Positions 17,248-26,270 of a stretch of 64,000 nt of DNA are shown piece by piece. Position 1 is the first letter of the stretch. Each line of letters begins with the position of its first letter. A model generated the notes under the pieces. That model saw only the letters and a list, made by a program, of their open reading frames with translations. It was not told the DNA's origin and made no database searches. Position numbers and translations under genes: made by a program. Origin of the DNA: Marivita sp051251565 (GTDB lineage Bacteria > Pseudomonadota > Alphaproteobacteria > Rhodobacterales > Rhodobacteraceae); contig NZ_JBPOFB010000004.1 in assembly GCF_051251565.1 (NCBI RefSeq), forward strand, positions 1 to 64,000, in the 5' to 3' direction.

Positions 17248-18336
17248 ATGACACTGGAACTCAAAGGTGTGTCCAAACTGGTCGAAGGGCAGACACATAT
17301 CTACCCGACAGACCTGACACTTGAAAAGGGCACGATGAACGTGCTGTTGGGGCCGACCCAGTCGGGCAAGACGTCGCTCATGCGGTTGATGGCGGGGCTT
17401 GATGTGCCGGCAACGGGCCAGATCATCTGGCAGGGCAAGGATGTCACGGGCCAGCGCGTGCAGGATCGCAAGGTGGCGATGGTGTACCAGCAGTTCATCA
17501 ACTATCCGTCGATGACAGTCTATGACAACATCGCATCGCCGATGAAACTTATGGGGATCGACCGGGCCGAGATTGACCGGCGCGTGCGCGAAACCGCCGA
17601 TTTGATGAAGTTGTCGCCGATGCTCGATCGCAAGCCGCTGGAATTGTCCGGTGGTCAGCAACAGCGCTGCGCCCTGGCGCGGGCCCTGGTCAAGAATGCG
17701 GGGCTTGTCCTGCTGGATGAACCGCTGGCCAACCTTGATTACAAGCTGCGCGAAGAATTGCGGATCGAGATCCCCAAGATATTCGAAGAATCCGGGTCGA
17801 TCTTTGTCTACGCCACAACCGAACCTGAAGAGGCGTTGCTGTTGGGCGGTAACACGGCCACGCTTTGGGAAGGTCGGGTGACGCAATTTGGCCTGACGCC
17901 CGAAGTGTATCGCCAGCCGGTCGATGCGACCACGGCGCGGGTGTTTAGTGATCCGCCGATGAATTTCCTGTCAGTGTCCAAGTCGGGCACCCTGCTGACC
18001 TTTGGGGATGGTCAAAGCATAACGGCCATTGGGCGTTTGGCGGACCTGCCGGATGGCAGCTACACTGCCGGGTTCCGCCCCAATCATCTTGAGATCGGCC
18101 AGCATGCCGCCGACGCCATGCCGTTCACGACGCGTCTGACGGTGACTGAATTGACCGGGTCCGAGACCTTTGTGCATCTGGACCATCACGGCCAGCGTTG
18201 GGTTGGTCTGATCCACGGGGTGCACAATCTGGCACTGGGCGAAGACCTGACCGTGTGGCTTGATCCACGGCATGTCTATGTCTTTGACGAACAGGGCAAA
18301 ATGATCGCGCCCGCGCCTTACGCGCTGGCGGCTTGA
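17248..18336 (+). CDS. glpS: Glycerol ABC transporter ATPase GlpS
   Basis: A 362-residue cytoplasmic ATPase of the glycerol importer GlpSTPQUV, known from Rhizobium leguminosarum. Visible motifs are Walker A GPTQSGKT (35-42), Q-loop YQQF, signature LSGGQ (133-137) and Walker B LVLLDE (153-158), followed by a C-terminal regulatory TOBE-like domain. The switch (H-loop) position reads YATTEPEEAL, with Thr191 where nearly all ABC ATPases have His. The sister ATPase GlpT has the opposite pattern. It lies 10 nt after glpD and 10 nt before glpT. Confidence 0.93.
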   Translation: MTLELKGVSKLVEGQTHIYPTDLTLEKGTMNVLLGPTQSGKTSLMRLMAGLDVPATGQIIWQGKDVTGQRVQDRKVAMVYQQFINYPSMTVYDNIASPMKLMGIDRAEIDRRVRETADLMKLSPMLDRKPLELSGGQQQRCALARALVKNAGLVLLDEPLANLDYKLREELRIEIPKIFEESGSIFVYATTEPEEALLLGGNTATLWEGRVTQFGLTPEVYRQPVDATTARVFSDPPMNFLSVSKSGTLLTFGDGQSITAIGRLADLPDGSYTAGFRPNHLEIGQHAADAMPFTTRLTVTELTGSETFVHLDHHGQRWVGLIHGVHNLALGEDLTVWLDPRHVYVFDEQGKMIAPAPYALAA

Positions 18337-18346
18337 GGGGGCGGAT

Positions 18347-19444
18347 ATGGCAAAGATCACACTCGACAATCTGGCACATTCCTATCTGCCCACGCCCAAA
18401 TCCGAGGACGATTTCGCCCTCAAGGAACTGAACCACGATTGGGATGATGGCGCGGCCTATGCGCTTCTTGGCGCGTCGGGCTGTGGGAAATCCACGCTGC
18501 TCAACATCATTTCGGGGCTGTTGCACCCAAGCCAGGGCCGCATCCTGTTTGATGGGCAAGACGTGACCCACGCGCCCACGGCCGAACGCAACATCGCGCA
18601 GGTGTTCCAGTTCCCGGTGGTATACGACACGATGACGGTGCAGGACAATCTGGCCTTTCCGCTGCGCAATCGCGGCCATGACGAAGCCTATGTCGCCGCC
18701 CGCGTTCAGGAAATCGCCAAGATGATTGGCATGGAAGACATGCTGCGCAAAAAGGCGCGCGGTTTGACGGCGGATGCCAAGCAGAAGATTTCGTTGGGCC
18801 GCGGCATGGTGCGCAAGGACGTGAACGCGCTTTTGTTCGATGAGCCGCTGACCGTGATCGACCCGCATATGAAATGGGAATTGCGCACGCAGTTGAAATC
18901 GCTGCACCACGAATTTGGGCATACCATGATCTATGTGACCCATGACCAGACCGAAGCGCTGACCTTTGCCGACAAGGTGGTGGTGATGTATGACGGGCGC
19001 GTTGTGCAGATCGGCACCCCGGAAGAGCTGTTTGAGCGGCCAGAGCACACCTTTGTGGGCTATTTCATCGGCTCGCCGGGCATGAATGTGCTGCCGGTCG
19101 ATGTGCAAGGAGCCATGGCCCATATCGGGGGCGCAGCCATTCCGTTGTCCGGTGGGTACGGCGCACCCAGTGGCAAGGTCGAGCTTGGTATCCGTCCAGA
19201 ATTTGTGCGCTTGAGTGCAACAGACGGTCTGCCTGTCAAGGTCAAGCGGATCGAAGATGTGGGCCGTCACAAGATCATCCGTCTTGATTTTTTTGGTCAT
19301 GATATCAATGCGATATCTGGCGAAGATGATGTGGTGACGGCGGATATGACCCATGTCAGTTTTGATCCGGCCCAAGCCAATATCTATGTCAACGACTGGC
19401 GCGTCGCACCCGATCAATCGCACCCGGTTGAGGAGGCCGCCTGA
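18347..19444 (+). CDS. glpT: Glycerol ABC transporter ATPase GlpT
   Basis: A 365-residue second ATPase of the glycerol importer; it is not the GlpT antiporter of enterics. Walker A is GASGCGKST (42-50), Walker B is ALLFDE (161-166) and the switch His is normal (YVTHDQTEAL, H199). The signature motif is degenerate: LTADAKQK at 140-147 replaces LSGGQ. Together with GlpS it should form a heterodimer in which one composite ATP site has all consensus elements and the other has both abnormal ones. The stop overlaps the start of glpP by one base (TGATG). Confidence 0.93.
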   Translation: MAKITLDNLAHSYLPTPKSEDDFALKELNHDWDDGAAYALLGASGCGKSTLLNIISGLLHPSQGRILFDGQDVTHAPTAERNIAQVFQFPVVYDTMTVQDNLAFPLRNRGHDEAYVAARVQEIAKMIGMEDMLRKKARGLTADAKQKISLGRGMVRKDVNALLFDEPLTVIDPHMKWELRTQLKSLHHEFGHTMIYVTHDQTEALTFADKVVVMYDGRVVQIGTPEELFERPEHTFVGYFIGSPGMNVLPVDVQGAMAHIGGAAIPLSGGYGAPSGKVELGIRPEFVRLSATDGLPVKVKRIEDVGRHKIIRLDFFGHDINAISGEDDVVTADMTHVSFDPAQANIYVNDWRVAPDQSHPVEEAA

Positions 19445-20313
19445 TGGAAAAGACAGTCAATCAAAAGGCATGGTTCCTTGTCCTGCCGGTTCTGATCCTT
19501 GTCGCGTTCTCTGCGGTGATCCCGCTGATGACCGTGGTCAACTACTCGGTGCAGGACACGTTCGGCAACAACCAGTTCTTCTGGACTGGGCTCGAATGGT
19601 TCGAAGAAATGCTCAACGATGATCGCATCTGGGGTGCGTTTGGACGGCAATTGATGTTCTCGGGCATCATTCTGCTGATCCAGATCCCCTTGGGCGTGTT
19701 TGTCGCGCTCAACATGCCGAAAAGCGGGTTCTGGGCCAGCTTCTGCCTTGTCTTCATGTCGCTGCCGTTGCTGATCCCGTGGAACGTGGTGGGCACAATC
19801 TGGCAGGTGTTCGGGCGCGTCGATATCGGCCTTCTGGGCTACACGCTGGCGGCCTTGGGCATTGATTACAACTACACAAGCGATCCGTTTGCGGCGTGGG
19901 TGACGATCATTGTCATGGATGTCTGGCATTGGACGTCGCTGGTGGCGCTGCTGGCCTATGCCGGCCTGCAATCGATCCCGGACGCCTATTATCAGGCTGC
20001 CAAGATCGATCAGGCGTCGCGCTGGAAGGTGTTCCGTTTCATCGAGCTGCCAAAGATGATGGGCGTGCTGATGATCGCCATTCTGTTGCGTTTTATGGAC
20101 AGTTTCATGATCTACACAGAGCCGTTTGTTGTCACCGGCGGTGGTCCCGGCAGCACCACGACGCTGTTGTCCATTGACCTTGTGAAGATGGCCTTGGGTC
20201 AGTTCGACCTCGGACCGGCGGCGGCGTTCTCGATCATGTATTTCCTCGTGATCCTGCTGATTTCGTGGGTGTTCTACACCGTTATGATCAACCTTGATAA
20301 GCGGGATGGCTGA
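19444..20313 (+). CDS. glpP: Glycerol ABC transporter permease GlpP
   Basis: A 289-residue inner-membrane subunit with about six helices and a binding-protein-dependent transport signature near the C-terminal third (EAA loop around AYYQAAKIDQASRWKVFRFI). It begins on the last base of glpT (TGATG) and its product pairs with GlpQ to form the channel. Order and spacing match the glpDSTPQUV operons of rhizobia and roseobacters. Confidence 0.92.
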   Translation: MEKTVNQKAWFLVLPVLILVAFSAVIPLMTVVNYSVQDTFGNNQFFWTGLEWFEEMLNDDRIWGAFGRQLMFSGIILLIQIPLGVFVALNMPKSGFWASFCLVFMSLPLLIPWNVVGTIWQVFGRVDIGLLGYTLAALGIDYNYTSDPFAAWVTIIVMDVWHWTSLVALLAYAGLQSIPDAYYQAAKIDQASRWKVFRFIELPKMMGVLMIAILLRFMDSFMIYTEPFVVTGGGPGSTTTLLSIDLVKMALGQFDLGPAAAFSIMYFLVILLISWVFYTVMINLDKRDG

Positions 20314-20317
20314 ACCG

Positions 20318-21184
20318 ATGACAGACACAACCACCAGCAACCCTCCCGCCGCTATAACGGCAGGTACCACCAAGCGACGCATTAAGGTGAATGGGTCGGC
20401 CATCGTGATGGGCCTTTACCTGCTGTTCCTGATGCTGCCGATCTACTGGCTTCTGAACATGAGTCTGAAGACCAATACTGAGATCCTGAATTCGTTCACG
20501 CTGTGGCCGAATGATGTGACGCTGGACAATTACCGCACGATCCTGACGGACCCGAGCTGGTACATGGGTTACGTTAACTCGCTGATCTATGTGGTTATGA
20601 ACACGGTGATTTCCTTGGCCGTGGCCTTGCCTGCGGCCTACGCGTTCAGCCGCTACAGCTTTATGGGTGACAAGCACCTGTTCTTTTGGTTGTTGACCAA
20701 CCGCATGGCGCCGCCCGCCGTTTTCGCGCTGCCTTTCTTTCAACTGTATTCCTCGGTTGGGTTGTTCGACACCCATATCGCGGTCGCCTTGGCACACTGC
20801 CTGTTCAACGTGCCGCTGGCGGTGTGGATCCTCGAAGGCTTCATGCGCGGCGTGCCGAAAGAGATCGATGAGACCGCGTATCTGGACGGCTACAGCTTTG
20901 GCCGCTTTTTCACGCGGATTTTCATGCCACTGATTTCAAGCGGCATCGGGGTTGCGGCGTTCTTTTGCTTCATGTTCTCGTGGGTGGAACTGCTGCTTTC
21001 GCGGACGCTGACGACTGTTGACGCCAAGCCCATCGCGGCGATCATGACCCGTACCCAAGGCGCATCGGGAATCGACTGGGGCGTTCTGGCGGCAGCGGGT
21101 ATCCTGACCATCGTGCCGGGCGCTTTGGTGATCTACTTTGTCCGCAACTACATCGCCAAGGGCTTTGCCCTGGGGAGGGTGTGA
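20318..21184 (+). CDS. glpQ: Glycerol ABC transporter permease GlpQ
   Basis: A 288-residue inner-membrane partner of GlpP, with six helices and an EAA loop (PKEIDETAYLDGYSFGRFFT). It is not the glycerophosphodiesterase of the same name. Two starts are possible, ATG 20318 or ATG 20306 (which would overlap glpP); neither has a strong ribosome-binding site, so translation is probably coupled to glpP. A palindromic repeat follows before glpU. Confidence 0.9.
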   Translation: MTDTTTSNPPAAITAGTTKRRIKVNGSAIVMGLYLLFLMLPIYWLLNMSLKTNTEILNSFTLWPNDVTLDNYRTILTDPSWYMGYVNSLIYVVMNTVISLAVALPAAYAFSRYSFMGDKHLFFWLLTNRMAPPAVFALPFFQLYSSVGLFDTHIAVALAHCLFNVPLAVWILEGFMRGVPKEIDETAYLDGYSFGRFFTRIFMPLISSGIGVAAFFCFMFSWVELLLSRTLTTVDAKPIAAIMTRTQGASGIDWGVLAAAGILTIVPGALVIYFVRNYIAKGFALGRV

Positions 21185-21210
21185 TGCAAGGGCTTGTTAA
21201 CCATCCCCAC

Positions 21211-21275
21211 GTCATCCTTGGGCGCGACCCAAGAACCTCTGGCCGCCGAGATCCTTGGGTCGGGCCAGGTGATGG
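21211..21275. repeat. Palindromic repeat inside the glycerol operon
   Basis: The segment contains imperfect arms around 21212-21235 and 21252-21274 (TCATCCTTGGGCG ... GACCCAAG against CTTGGGTCGGGCC). The arms resemble those of the element at 3335-3398, so it belongs to the same dispersed family. It sits in the 121-nt gap between glpQ and glpU, and would fold in the operon mRNA. Confidence 0.65.
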
Positions 21276-21305
21276 CGCACTCTTGACCAATCGGAGGACT
21301 GACTG

Positions 21306-21587
21306 ATGGACCTTTCATGGATGGCATGGACATGGCCGACCGCGATTTTCTTCATGGTCATCGCCAGCTTGTTGATCACCTTTACGATCCTTGCGATCAA
21401 ATTCCCCGAGACACCGCGCACCGGTATCTTGCGGATCGAGACGACACGCGGGGACCGGCTGTTCATCACGCTTTTGGGCAGTGCCTTTATCAACCTTGCG
21501 TGGCTTGGCCTCGTGGGGGCGGAATTCCAGCCTTATGCCCTGATTGTCTGCGCGATTTACGCCGCAGCGGTGTTTCGCTGGGTCTGA
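21306..21587 (+). CDS. glpU: Small membrane subunit GlpU (DUF2160)
   Basis: A 93-residue protein with two to three hydrophobic segments (WPTAIFFMVIASLLITFTIL; the C-terminal half FINLAWLGLVGAEFQPYALI). It matches the DUF2160 protein encoded in every glpSTPQUV operon I know of; its role in glycerol transport is unproven. GGAGG lies about 8 nt upstream of the ATG. It is 75 nt from glpV. Confidence 0.88.
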   Translation: MDLSWMAWTWPTAIFFMVIASLLITFTILAIKFPETPRTGILRIETTRGDRLFITLLGSAFINLAWLGLVGAEFQPYALIVCAIYAAAVFRWV

Positions 21588-21662
21588 CGACATACCCCGG
21601 TCGTGTCCCGTTTGCGGGGCAGGGCCATTTCATCCAAGTTCTCAATAATTGGGAGGAACCAC

Positions 21663-23375
21663 ATGAACTTGAACCTTAAATCCTCAACGGCGGCATTGCT
21701 GATCCTTGCGGGTCCGGCCTTTGCCGACATGGACGCAGCACGCGCGTTCCTGGATACGGAGATCGGCGACATGTCATCGATCGACCGTGCCGCGCAAGAA
21801 GCCGAAATGCAGTTCTTCATTGACGCAGCCACGCCATTCCAGGGCATGGAGATCAAGGTGGTCTCGGAAACGATCACCACGCATGAATACGAAAGCCAGG
21901 TGCTTGCGCCTGCATTCGAGGCCATCACCGGCATCAAGGTCACCCACGACCTGATCGGCGAAGGCGACGTTGTTGAAAAGCTGCAAACTCAGATGCAGTC
22001 GGGCGAAAACATCTATGACGCTTATATCAACGACTCGGACCTGATCGGCACCCATTGGCGCTATCAGCAGGTGCGCAACCTGACCGACTGGATGGCGGGC
22101 GAAGGCGCAGATGTGACCCTGCCGACGCTGGATCTGGCGGATTTCATCGGCCTCAGCTTCACCACGGGCCCTGATGGCAAGGTCTACCAGCTTCCGACGC
22201 AGCAGTTCGCAAACCTGTATTGGTTCCGCTACGATTGGTTCAACGACGAAAAGAACAAGGCCGATTTCGAAGCACAGTTCGGCTACGAGCTGGGTGTTCC
22301 GGTCAACTGGGCGGCATATGAAGATATTGCGGAGTTCTTTACCGGCCGTGACCTAAGCCATATGGGCGTCGATGGCGATGTCTTTGGCAACATGGACTAC
22401 GGCAAGAAAGACCCAAGCCTTGGCTGGCGCTACACCGACGCGTGGATGTCCATGGCGGGGATGGGCGACGTGGGTGAACCCAACGGCCTTCCGGTCGATG
22501 AATGGGGCATCCGGGTGAACGAGAACTCGCAGCCAACCGGCTCTTGTGTGGCCCGTGGTGGTGCGACCAACGCGCCGGCCGCCGTCTATGCTGTGACCAA
22601 GGCGATCGAATGGCTTGAGAAATACACGCCCCCAGCCGCTGCGGGTATGACCTTCTCTGAGGCGGGCCCGATCCCGGCGCAGGGCAATATCGCCCAGCAG
22701 ATGTTCTGGTACACCGCGTTTACAGCCGACACGGTCAAGCCCGGTCTGCCGGTGATGAACGAAGACGGCACACCAAAGTGGCGCATGGCCCCCAGCCCGC
22801 ATGGCGTTTACTGGAAAGAAGGCCAGAAGGTCGGCTACCAGGATGCTGGCAGCTGGACGCTGATGGAAAGCACTCCGGTAGACCGCGCCAAGGCGGCGTG
22901 GCTCTATGCACAGTTCGTTACGTCCAAGACCGTGGATGTGAAGAAATCCCATGTGGGTCTGACCTTCATCCGCGAATCCACCGTGCAGCACGAAAGCTTC
23001 ACAGAGCGTGCGGATAAACTGGGTGGTCTGGTCGAATTCTACCGTTCGCCCGCGCGCGTTCAGTGGTCGCCGACAGGCACGAACGTGCCGGATTACCCCA
23101 AGCTGGCGCAGCTGTGGTGGCAGAACATCGGTGATGCAATGTCCGGTGCAAAGACCCCGCAAGAAGCGCTGGATGCGCTTTGTGCCGATCAGGAACGCGT
23201 GCTTGAGCGTCTTGAGCGTGCAGGCGTTCAGGGTGATCTTGGCCCAGTTCTCAACGAAGAGCGGGATGCGCAGTACTGGTTCGACCAGCCCGGCGCGCCG
23301 TTTGCCAAGCTTGAGAATGAGGACGAAGAGCCCAAGACCGTCTCTTATGACGAGCTGATCAAGTCCTGGCAGTAA
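21663..23375 (+). CDS. glpV: Glycerol ABC transporter substrate-binding protein GlpV
   Basis: A 570-residue periplasmic binding protein, unusually large for a ligand as small as glycerol but normal for GlpV. The signal peptide is residues 1-19 (LKSSTAALLILAGPAFA). The ATG at 21663 follows GGGAGG; the frame is open further upstream but without a signal peptide. A GC-rich hairpin follows the stop and precedes glpK, which fits abundant expression of the binding protein. Confidence 0.93.
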   Translation: MNLNLKSSTAALLILAGPAFADMDAARAFLDTEIGDMSSIDRAAQEAEMQFFIDAATPFQGMEIKVVSETITTHEYESQVLAPAFEAITGIKVTHDLIGEGDVVEKLQTQMQSGENIYDAYINDSDLIGTHWRYQQVRNLTDWMAGEGADVTLPTLDLADFIGLSFTTGPDGKVYQLPTQQFANLYWFRYDWFNDEKNKADFEAQFGYELGVPVNWAAYEDIAEFFTGRDLSHMGVDGDVFGNMDYGKKDPSLGWRYTDAWMSMAGMGDVGEPNGLPVDEWGIRVNENSQPTGSCVARGGATNAPAAVYAVTKAIEWLEKYTPPAAAGMTFSEAGPIPAQGNIAQQMFWYTAFTADTVKPGLPVMNEDGTPKWRMAPSPHGVYWKEGQKVGYQDAGSWTLMESTPVDRAKAAWLYAQFVTSKTVDVKKSHVGLTFIRESTVQHESFTERADKLGGLVEFYRSPARVQWSPTGTNVPDYPKLAQLWWQNIGDAMSGAKTPQEALDALCADQERVLERLERAGVQGDLGPVLNEERDAQYWFDQPGAPFAKLENEDEEPKTVSYDELIKSWQ

Positions 23376-23389
23376 GCTGCCTTACGATC

Positions 23390-23410
23390 GGGGCGCGGTC
23401 ACCGCGCCCC
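23390..23410 (+). terminator. Hairpin between glpV and glpK
   Basis: GGGGCGCGG (23390-23398) pairs perfectly with CCGCGCCCC (23402-23410) around the loop TCA. No strong T tract follows, so it probably stabilises the upstream mRNA or causes partial termination rather than stopping transcription. Confidence 0.6.
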
Positions 23411-23502
23411 GGTATTCGTTTGCCCCTTTCCCATTTGATCCTTTTCCACCGTCCTGAAACAGTGGGCGGACAGAACACGTCACCACAGGAGGCCCGCCGC
23501 AC

Positions 23503-24993
23503 ATGACCCATATTCTTGCCATCGACCAAGGCACGACATCGACGCGCGCTATCCTGTTTGACGAAACCCTGACCGCCATCGCTTCGGCGCAGGAAGAATT
23601 CGACCAGCATTACCCCAACAGTGGTTGGGTTGAACACGATCCGTCAGACCTCTGGTCCACGACCGCTGAAACCTGTCGTGCCGCGATTGAAAAAGCGGGC
23701 GTTGGTGCTGACAGCATCGCCGCCATCGGCATCACCAATCAGCGCGAAACGACGCTGGTCTGGGATCGCAAGACCGGCAAGCCGGTCTTCAACGCGATTG
23801 TCTGGCAGGACCGCCGCACCTCGGATGTGTGCAAGGCGCTCAAGGCCGACGGGTTTGAAGAGGTTGTGACCGACCGCACCGGGCTTTTGCTCGACCCGTA
23901 TTTCAGCAGCACCAAACTGGCGTGGATTCTTGACAATGTGGACGGCGTGCGTGCCCGTGCCGAGGCCGGAGAGCTGGCCTTTGGCACCGTCGACACATGG
24001 CTGGTGTGGAACCTCACAGGTGGGCGCGTGCATGTCACCGACGCCACCAATGCGGCGCGTACCATGCTGTATGACATTCGCAAGGGCCGCTGGTCCAAGA
24101 CGATCTGCGACAAGCTGGGCATCCCGATGTCCTTGCTTCCGCAAGTCAAGGATTGCGCCGCCGATTTCGGCGAGACGCGTGCTGATCTTTTTGGCCGTGC
24201 CGTCCCGATCTGCGGCATTGCCGGGGATCAGCAGGCGGCAACCGTGGGTCAGGCGTGTTTTAAGCCGGGGATGATGAAATCCACCTATGGCACCGGGTGT
24301 TTCGCGCTGTTGAACACAGGCGACACGCCGGTGCGGTCCAACAACAGGTTGCTGACCACCATCGCCTATCAGCTTGATGGCAAACCGACCTACGCGCTGG
24401 AAGGGTCGATCTTCATTGCGGGGGCCGTGGTGCAGTGGTTGCGCGATGGGCTCAAGATCATCCGCGAGGCGAAAGAAACGCAACCGCTGGCGGAAAAGGC
24501 CGATCCGATGCAAGAGGTGGTGCTTGTTCCGGCCTTCACCGGGCTTGGCGCACCCTATTGGAACGCCGAATGTCGCGGCGCGATTTTTGGCCTGACCCGC
24601 AATTCGGGACCAGAGGAATTTGCCCGCGCGGCCTTGGAAAGCGTGGGCTACCAGACGCGCGATTTGCTTGAGGCGATGAAGGCGGATTGGTCCGGTCAGT
24701 CGGAAACCGCGCTGCGGGTTGATGGCGGGATGAGCGCGTCGGACTGGACGATGCAATTCCTGTCCGACATCATTGATGCCCCTGTTGAGCGGCCCCGCGT
24801 GCTGGAAACAACCGCAATGGGCGTGGCCTGGCTTGCGGGCTACAAGGCAGGTGTGCTGCCAGACATGGAGGCCTTTGCGGCGCAATGGGCCGCCGATGCG
24901 CGGTTCGAGCCGGACATGGCTGCCAATCTGCGGACGCGCAAATACGGCGCTTGGAACCGGGCGGTTGAGGCGACAATCGGGTTTGCAGGCTAA
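23503..24993 (+). CDS. glpK: Glycerol kinase
   Basis: A 496-residue FGGY-family kinase that phosphorylates imported glycerol to glycerol 3-phosphate, the substrate of GlpD and the usual GlpR inducer. The N terminus has the phosphate-binding segment AIDQGTTSTRAILFD. Further motifs are GITNQRETT, WQDRRT, GIAGDQQAATVGQ and the C-terminal DGGMSASDW, as in all glycerol kinases. AGGAGG lies upstream of the ATG. It closes the operon, 127 nt after glpV. Confidence 0.96.
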   Translation: MTHILAIDQGTTSTRAILFDETLTAIASAQEEFDQHYPNSGWVEHDPSDLWSTTAETCRAAIEKAGVGADSIAAIGITNQRETTLVWDRKTGKPVFNAIVWQDRRTSDVCKALKADGFEEVVTDRTGLLLDPYFSSTKLAWILDNVDGVRARAEAGELAFGTVDTWLVWNLTGGRVHVTDATNAARTMLYDIRKGRWSKTICDKLGIPMSLLPQVKDCAADFGETRADLFGRAVPICGIAGDQQAATVGQACFKPGMMKSTYGTGCFALLNTGDTPVRSNNRLLTTIAYQLDGKPTYALEGSIFIAGAVVQWLRDGLKIIREAKETQPLAEKADPMQEVVLVPAFTGLGAPYWNAECRGAIFGLTRNSGPEEFARAALESVGYQTRDLLEAMKADWSGQSETALRVDGGMSASDWTMQFLSDIIDAPVERPRVLETTAMGVAWLAGYKAGVLPDMEAFAAQWAADARFEPDMAANLRTRKYGAWNRAVEATIGFAG

Positions 24994-25009
24994 CACGCCG
25001 CGTCGATAC

Positions 25010-25059
25010 GGGTAACGGACGGGCAAGGACTTTCGAAAGCCCTTGCGCGCGCGTTACCC
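25010..25059. terminator. Two-tier hairpin between convergent genes
   Basis: Outer arms GGGTAACG (25010-25017) and CGTTACCC (25052-25059) enclose an inner stem, GCAAGG (25023-25028) with CCTTGC (25041-25046), topped by CTTTC/GAAAG. The structure spans the gap between glpK and the convergent oxidoreductase and includes the stop codon of the latter. It can act on both strands, although T tracts are lacking. Confidence 0.6.
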
Positions 25060-26043
25060 AACCTTCAGCACGATCTTTCCGATATGGGTGGACCCTTCCA
25101 TCCGGGCATGTGCCTTGGCGGCGTCTACAAGCGCAAATTCGCTGTCCATCACCGGCGCGATGCGACCTGATGCCAGATGTGGCCAGACCTCGGCCTCGAG
25201 GTCGCTGGCGATGGCGGCTTTGGCGGCAACAGACTGGGGGCGCAGGGTTGATCCGGTCAGGGTCAGCCGCCGGGTCATCATCTGGGTGAAATTCATCTCG
25301 ACCTTGGGGCCTTGCAGGAAGGCGATTTGCACCAGCCGCCCGTCATCGGCAAGCGTCTTGACGTTGCGCGGCAGGTAATCGCCACCCACCATGTCGAGGA
25401 TCACATTGGCACCGCCCATCGCGCGCATCGCGTCCACGAAATCCACGTCGCGGTAGTTCCATGCCTTTTCCGCCCCGAGCCCAACACATGCCGCGCATTT
25501 GTCTTCGGACCCGGCTGTCGTGAACACCCGCGCCCCGCGCAAGGACGCCAGTTGGATCGCCGTCGTGCCAATGCCCGACGATCCACCATGCACCAAAAAC
25601 CGCTCTCCGGCCTGCAAGCCACCGCGTTTGAAAACATTTGACCAAACGGTAAAATATGTCTCGCAGAGCGCCGCGGCCTGATCCATCGGCATGCCTGCGG
25701 GCACGGGCAAGGCATGGTCGGCAAAGGTGGTGACGTATTCCGCATAGCCGCCGCCGGGCAACAGCGCTGTGACCGCATCGCCCACCTGCCAGCGCGACAC
25801 GCCGGGCCCCACTGCGGCCACGGTGCCAGCGGCCTCAAGGCCGGGCAGGGGCGACGCACCCGCAGGAGGGTTGTACATCCCGGCGCGTTGCAGCGCATCG
25901 GGGCGGTTGACGCCTGCATAGGCGACCTTGATCAGGATTTCCCCGGCCATCGGCGCGGGCACCGGAACGGTGACGGGCTGCAACACCTCGGGTCCGCCAT
26001 GGGTGGTGATTTCGACAGCGGTCATTGAGGCGGGAAGGGTCAT
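25054..26043 (-). CDS. NAD(P)H-quinone oxidoreductase-like zinc-free MDR protein
   Basis: A 329-residue medium-chain reductase of the quinone oxidoreductase (PIG3/QOR) branch. It lacks the zinc-binding cysteines of alcohol dehydrogenases. It shows VAYAGVNRPDALQRAGMY, PLPGLEAAGTV, the nucleotide motif VHGGSSGIGTTAIQLA and VFTTAGSEDKCAAC. Likely activity is NADPH-dependent reduction of quinones or reactive enones. I chose the ATG at 26043, with AGGAGA 10 nt upstream; the frame remains open to 26325 without family character. It is a single gene, divergent from metY. Confidence 0.85.
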   Translation of the reverse strand: MTLPASMTAVEITTHGGPEVLQPVTVPVPAPMAGEILIKVAYAGVNRPDALQRAGMYNPPAGASPLPGLEAAGTVAAVGPGVSRWQVGDAVTALLPGGGYAEYVTTFADHALPVPAGMPMDQAAALCETYFTVWSNVFKRGGLQAGERFLVHGGSSGIGTTAIQLASLRGARVFTTAGSEDKCAACVGLGAEKAWNYRDVDFVDAMRAMGGANVILDMVGGDYLPRNVKTLADDGRLVQIAFLQGPKVEMNFTQMMTRRLTLTGSTLRPQSVAAKAAIASDLEAEVWPHLASGRIAPVMDSEFALVDAAKAHARMEGSTHIGKIVLKVG

Positions 26044-26270
26044 GGCGGTGCGGTCTCCTGTCTGTTTTCTACCCCATGTGGCGCAGAATGTTGCCCCGCT
26101 GCAAGCCTGCTGAAACAGAGTTTCGCCTGCGCGTCGGAAAACGGAAACCTGTTCCATATGGGGCGATGCGAGGCCAAGGCGCTGTTCTTTCCCACAGACG
26201 GCCTGTTGTGAGCGCCCCCGCGATGGCCTAATCCTGTACGCAATCAGACAGTCCAATGGGGGAGACAACC

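Noticed and set aside
26044..26270. SAM-II or other riboswitch in the metY leader
   Set aside because: The conserved SAM-II pseudoknot core was not found in this leader; only unstructured or weakly structured sequence was seen.
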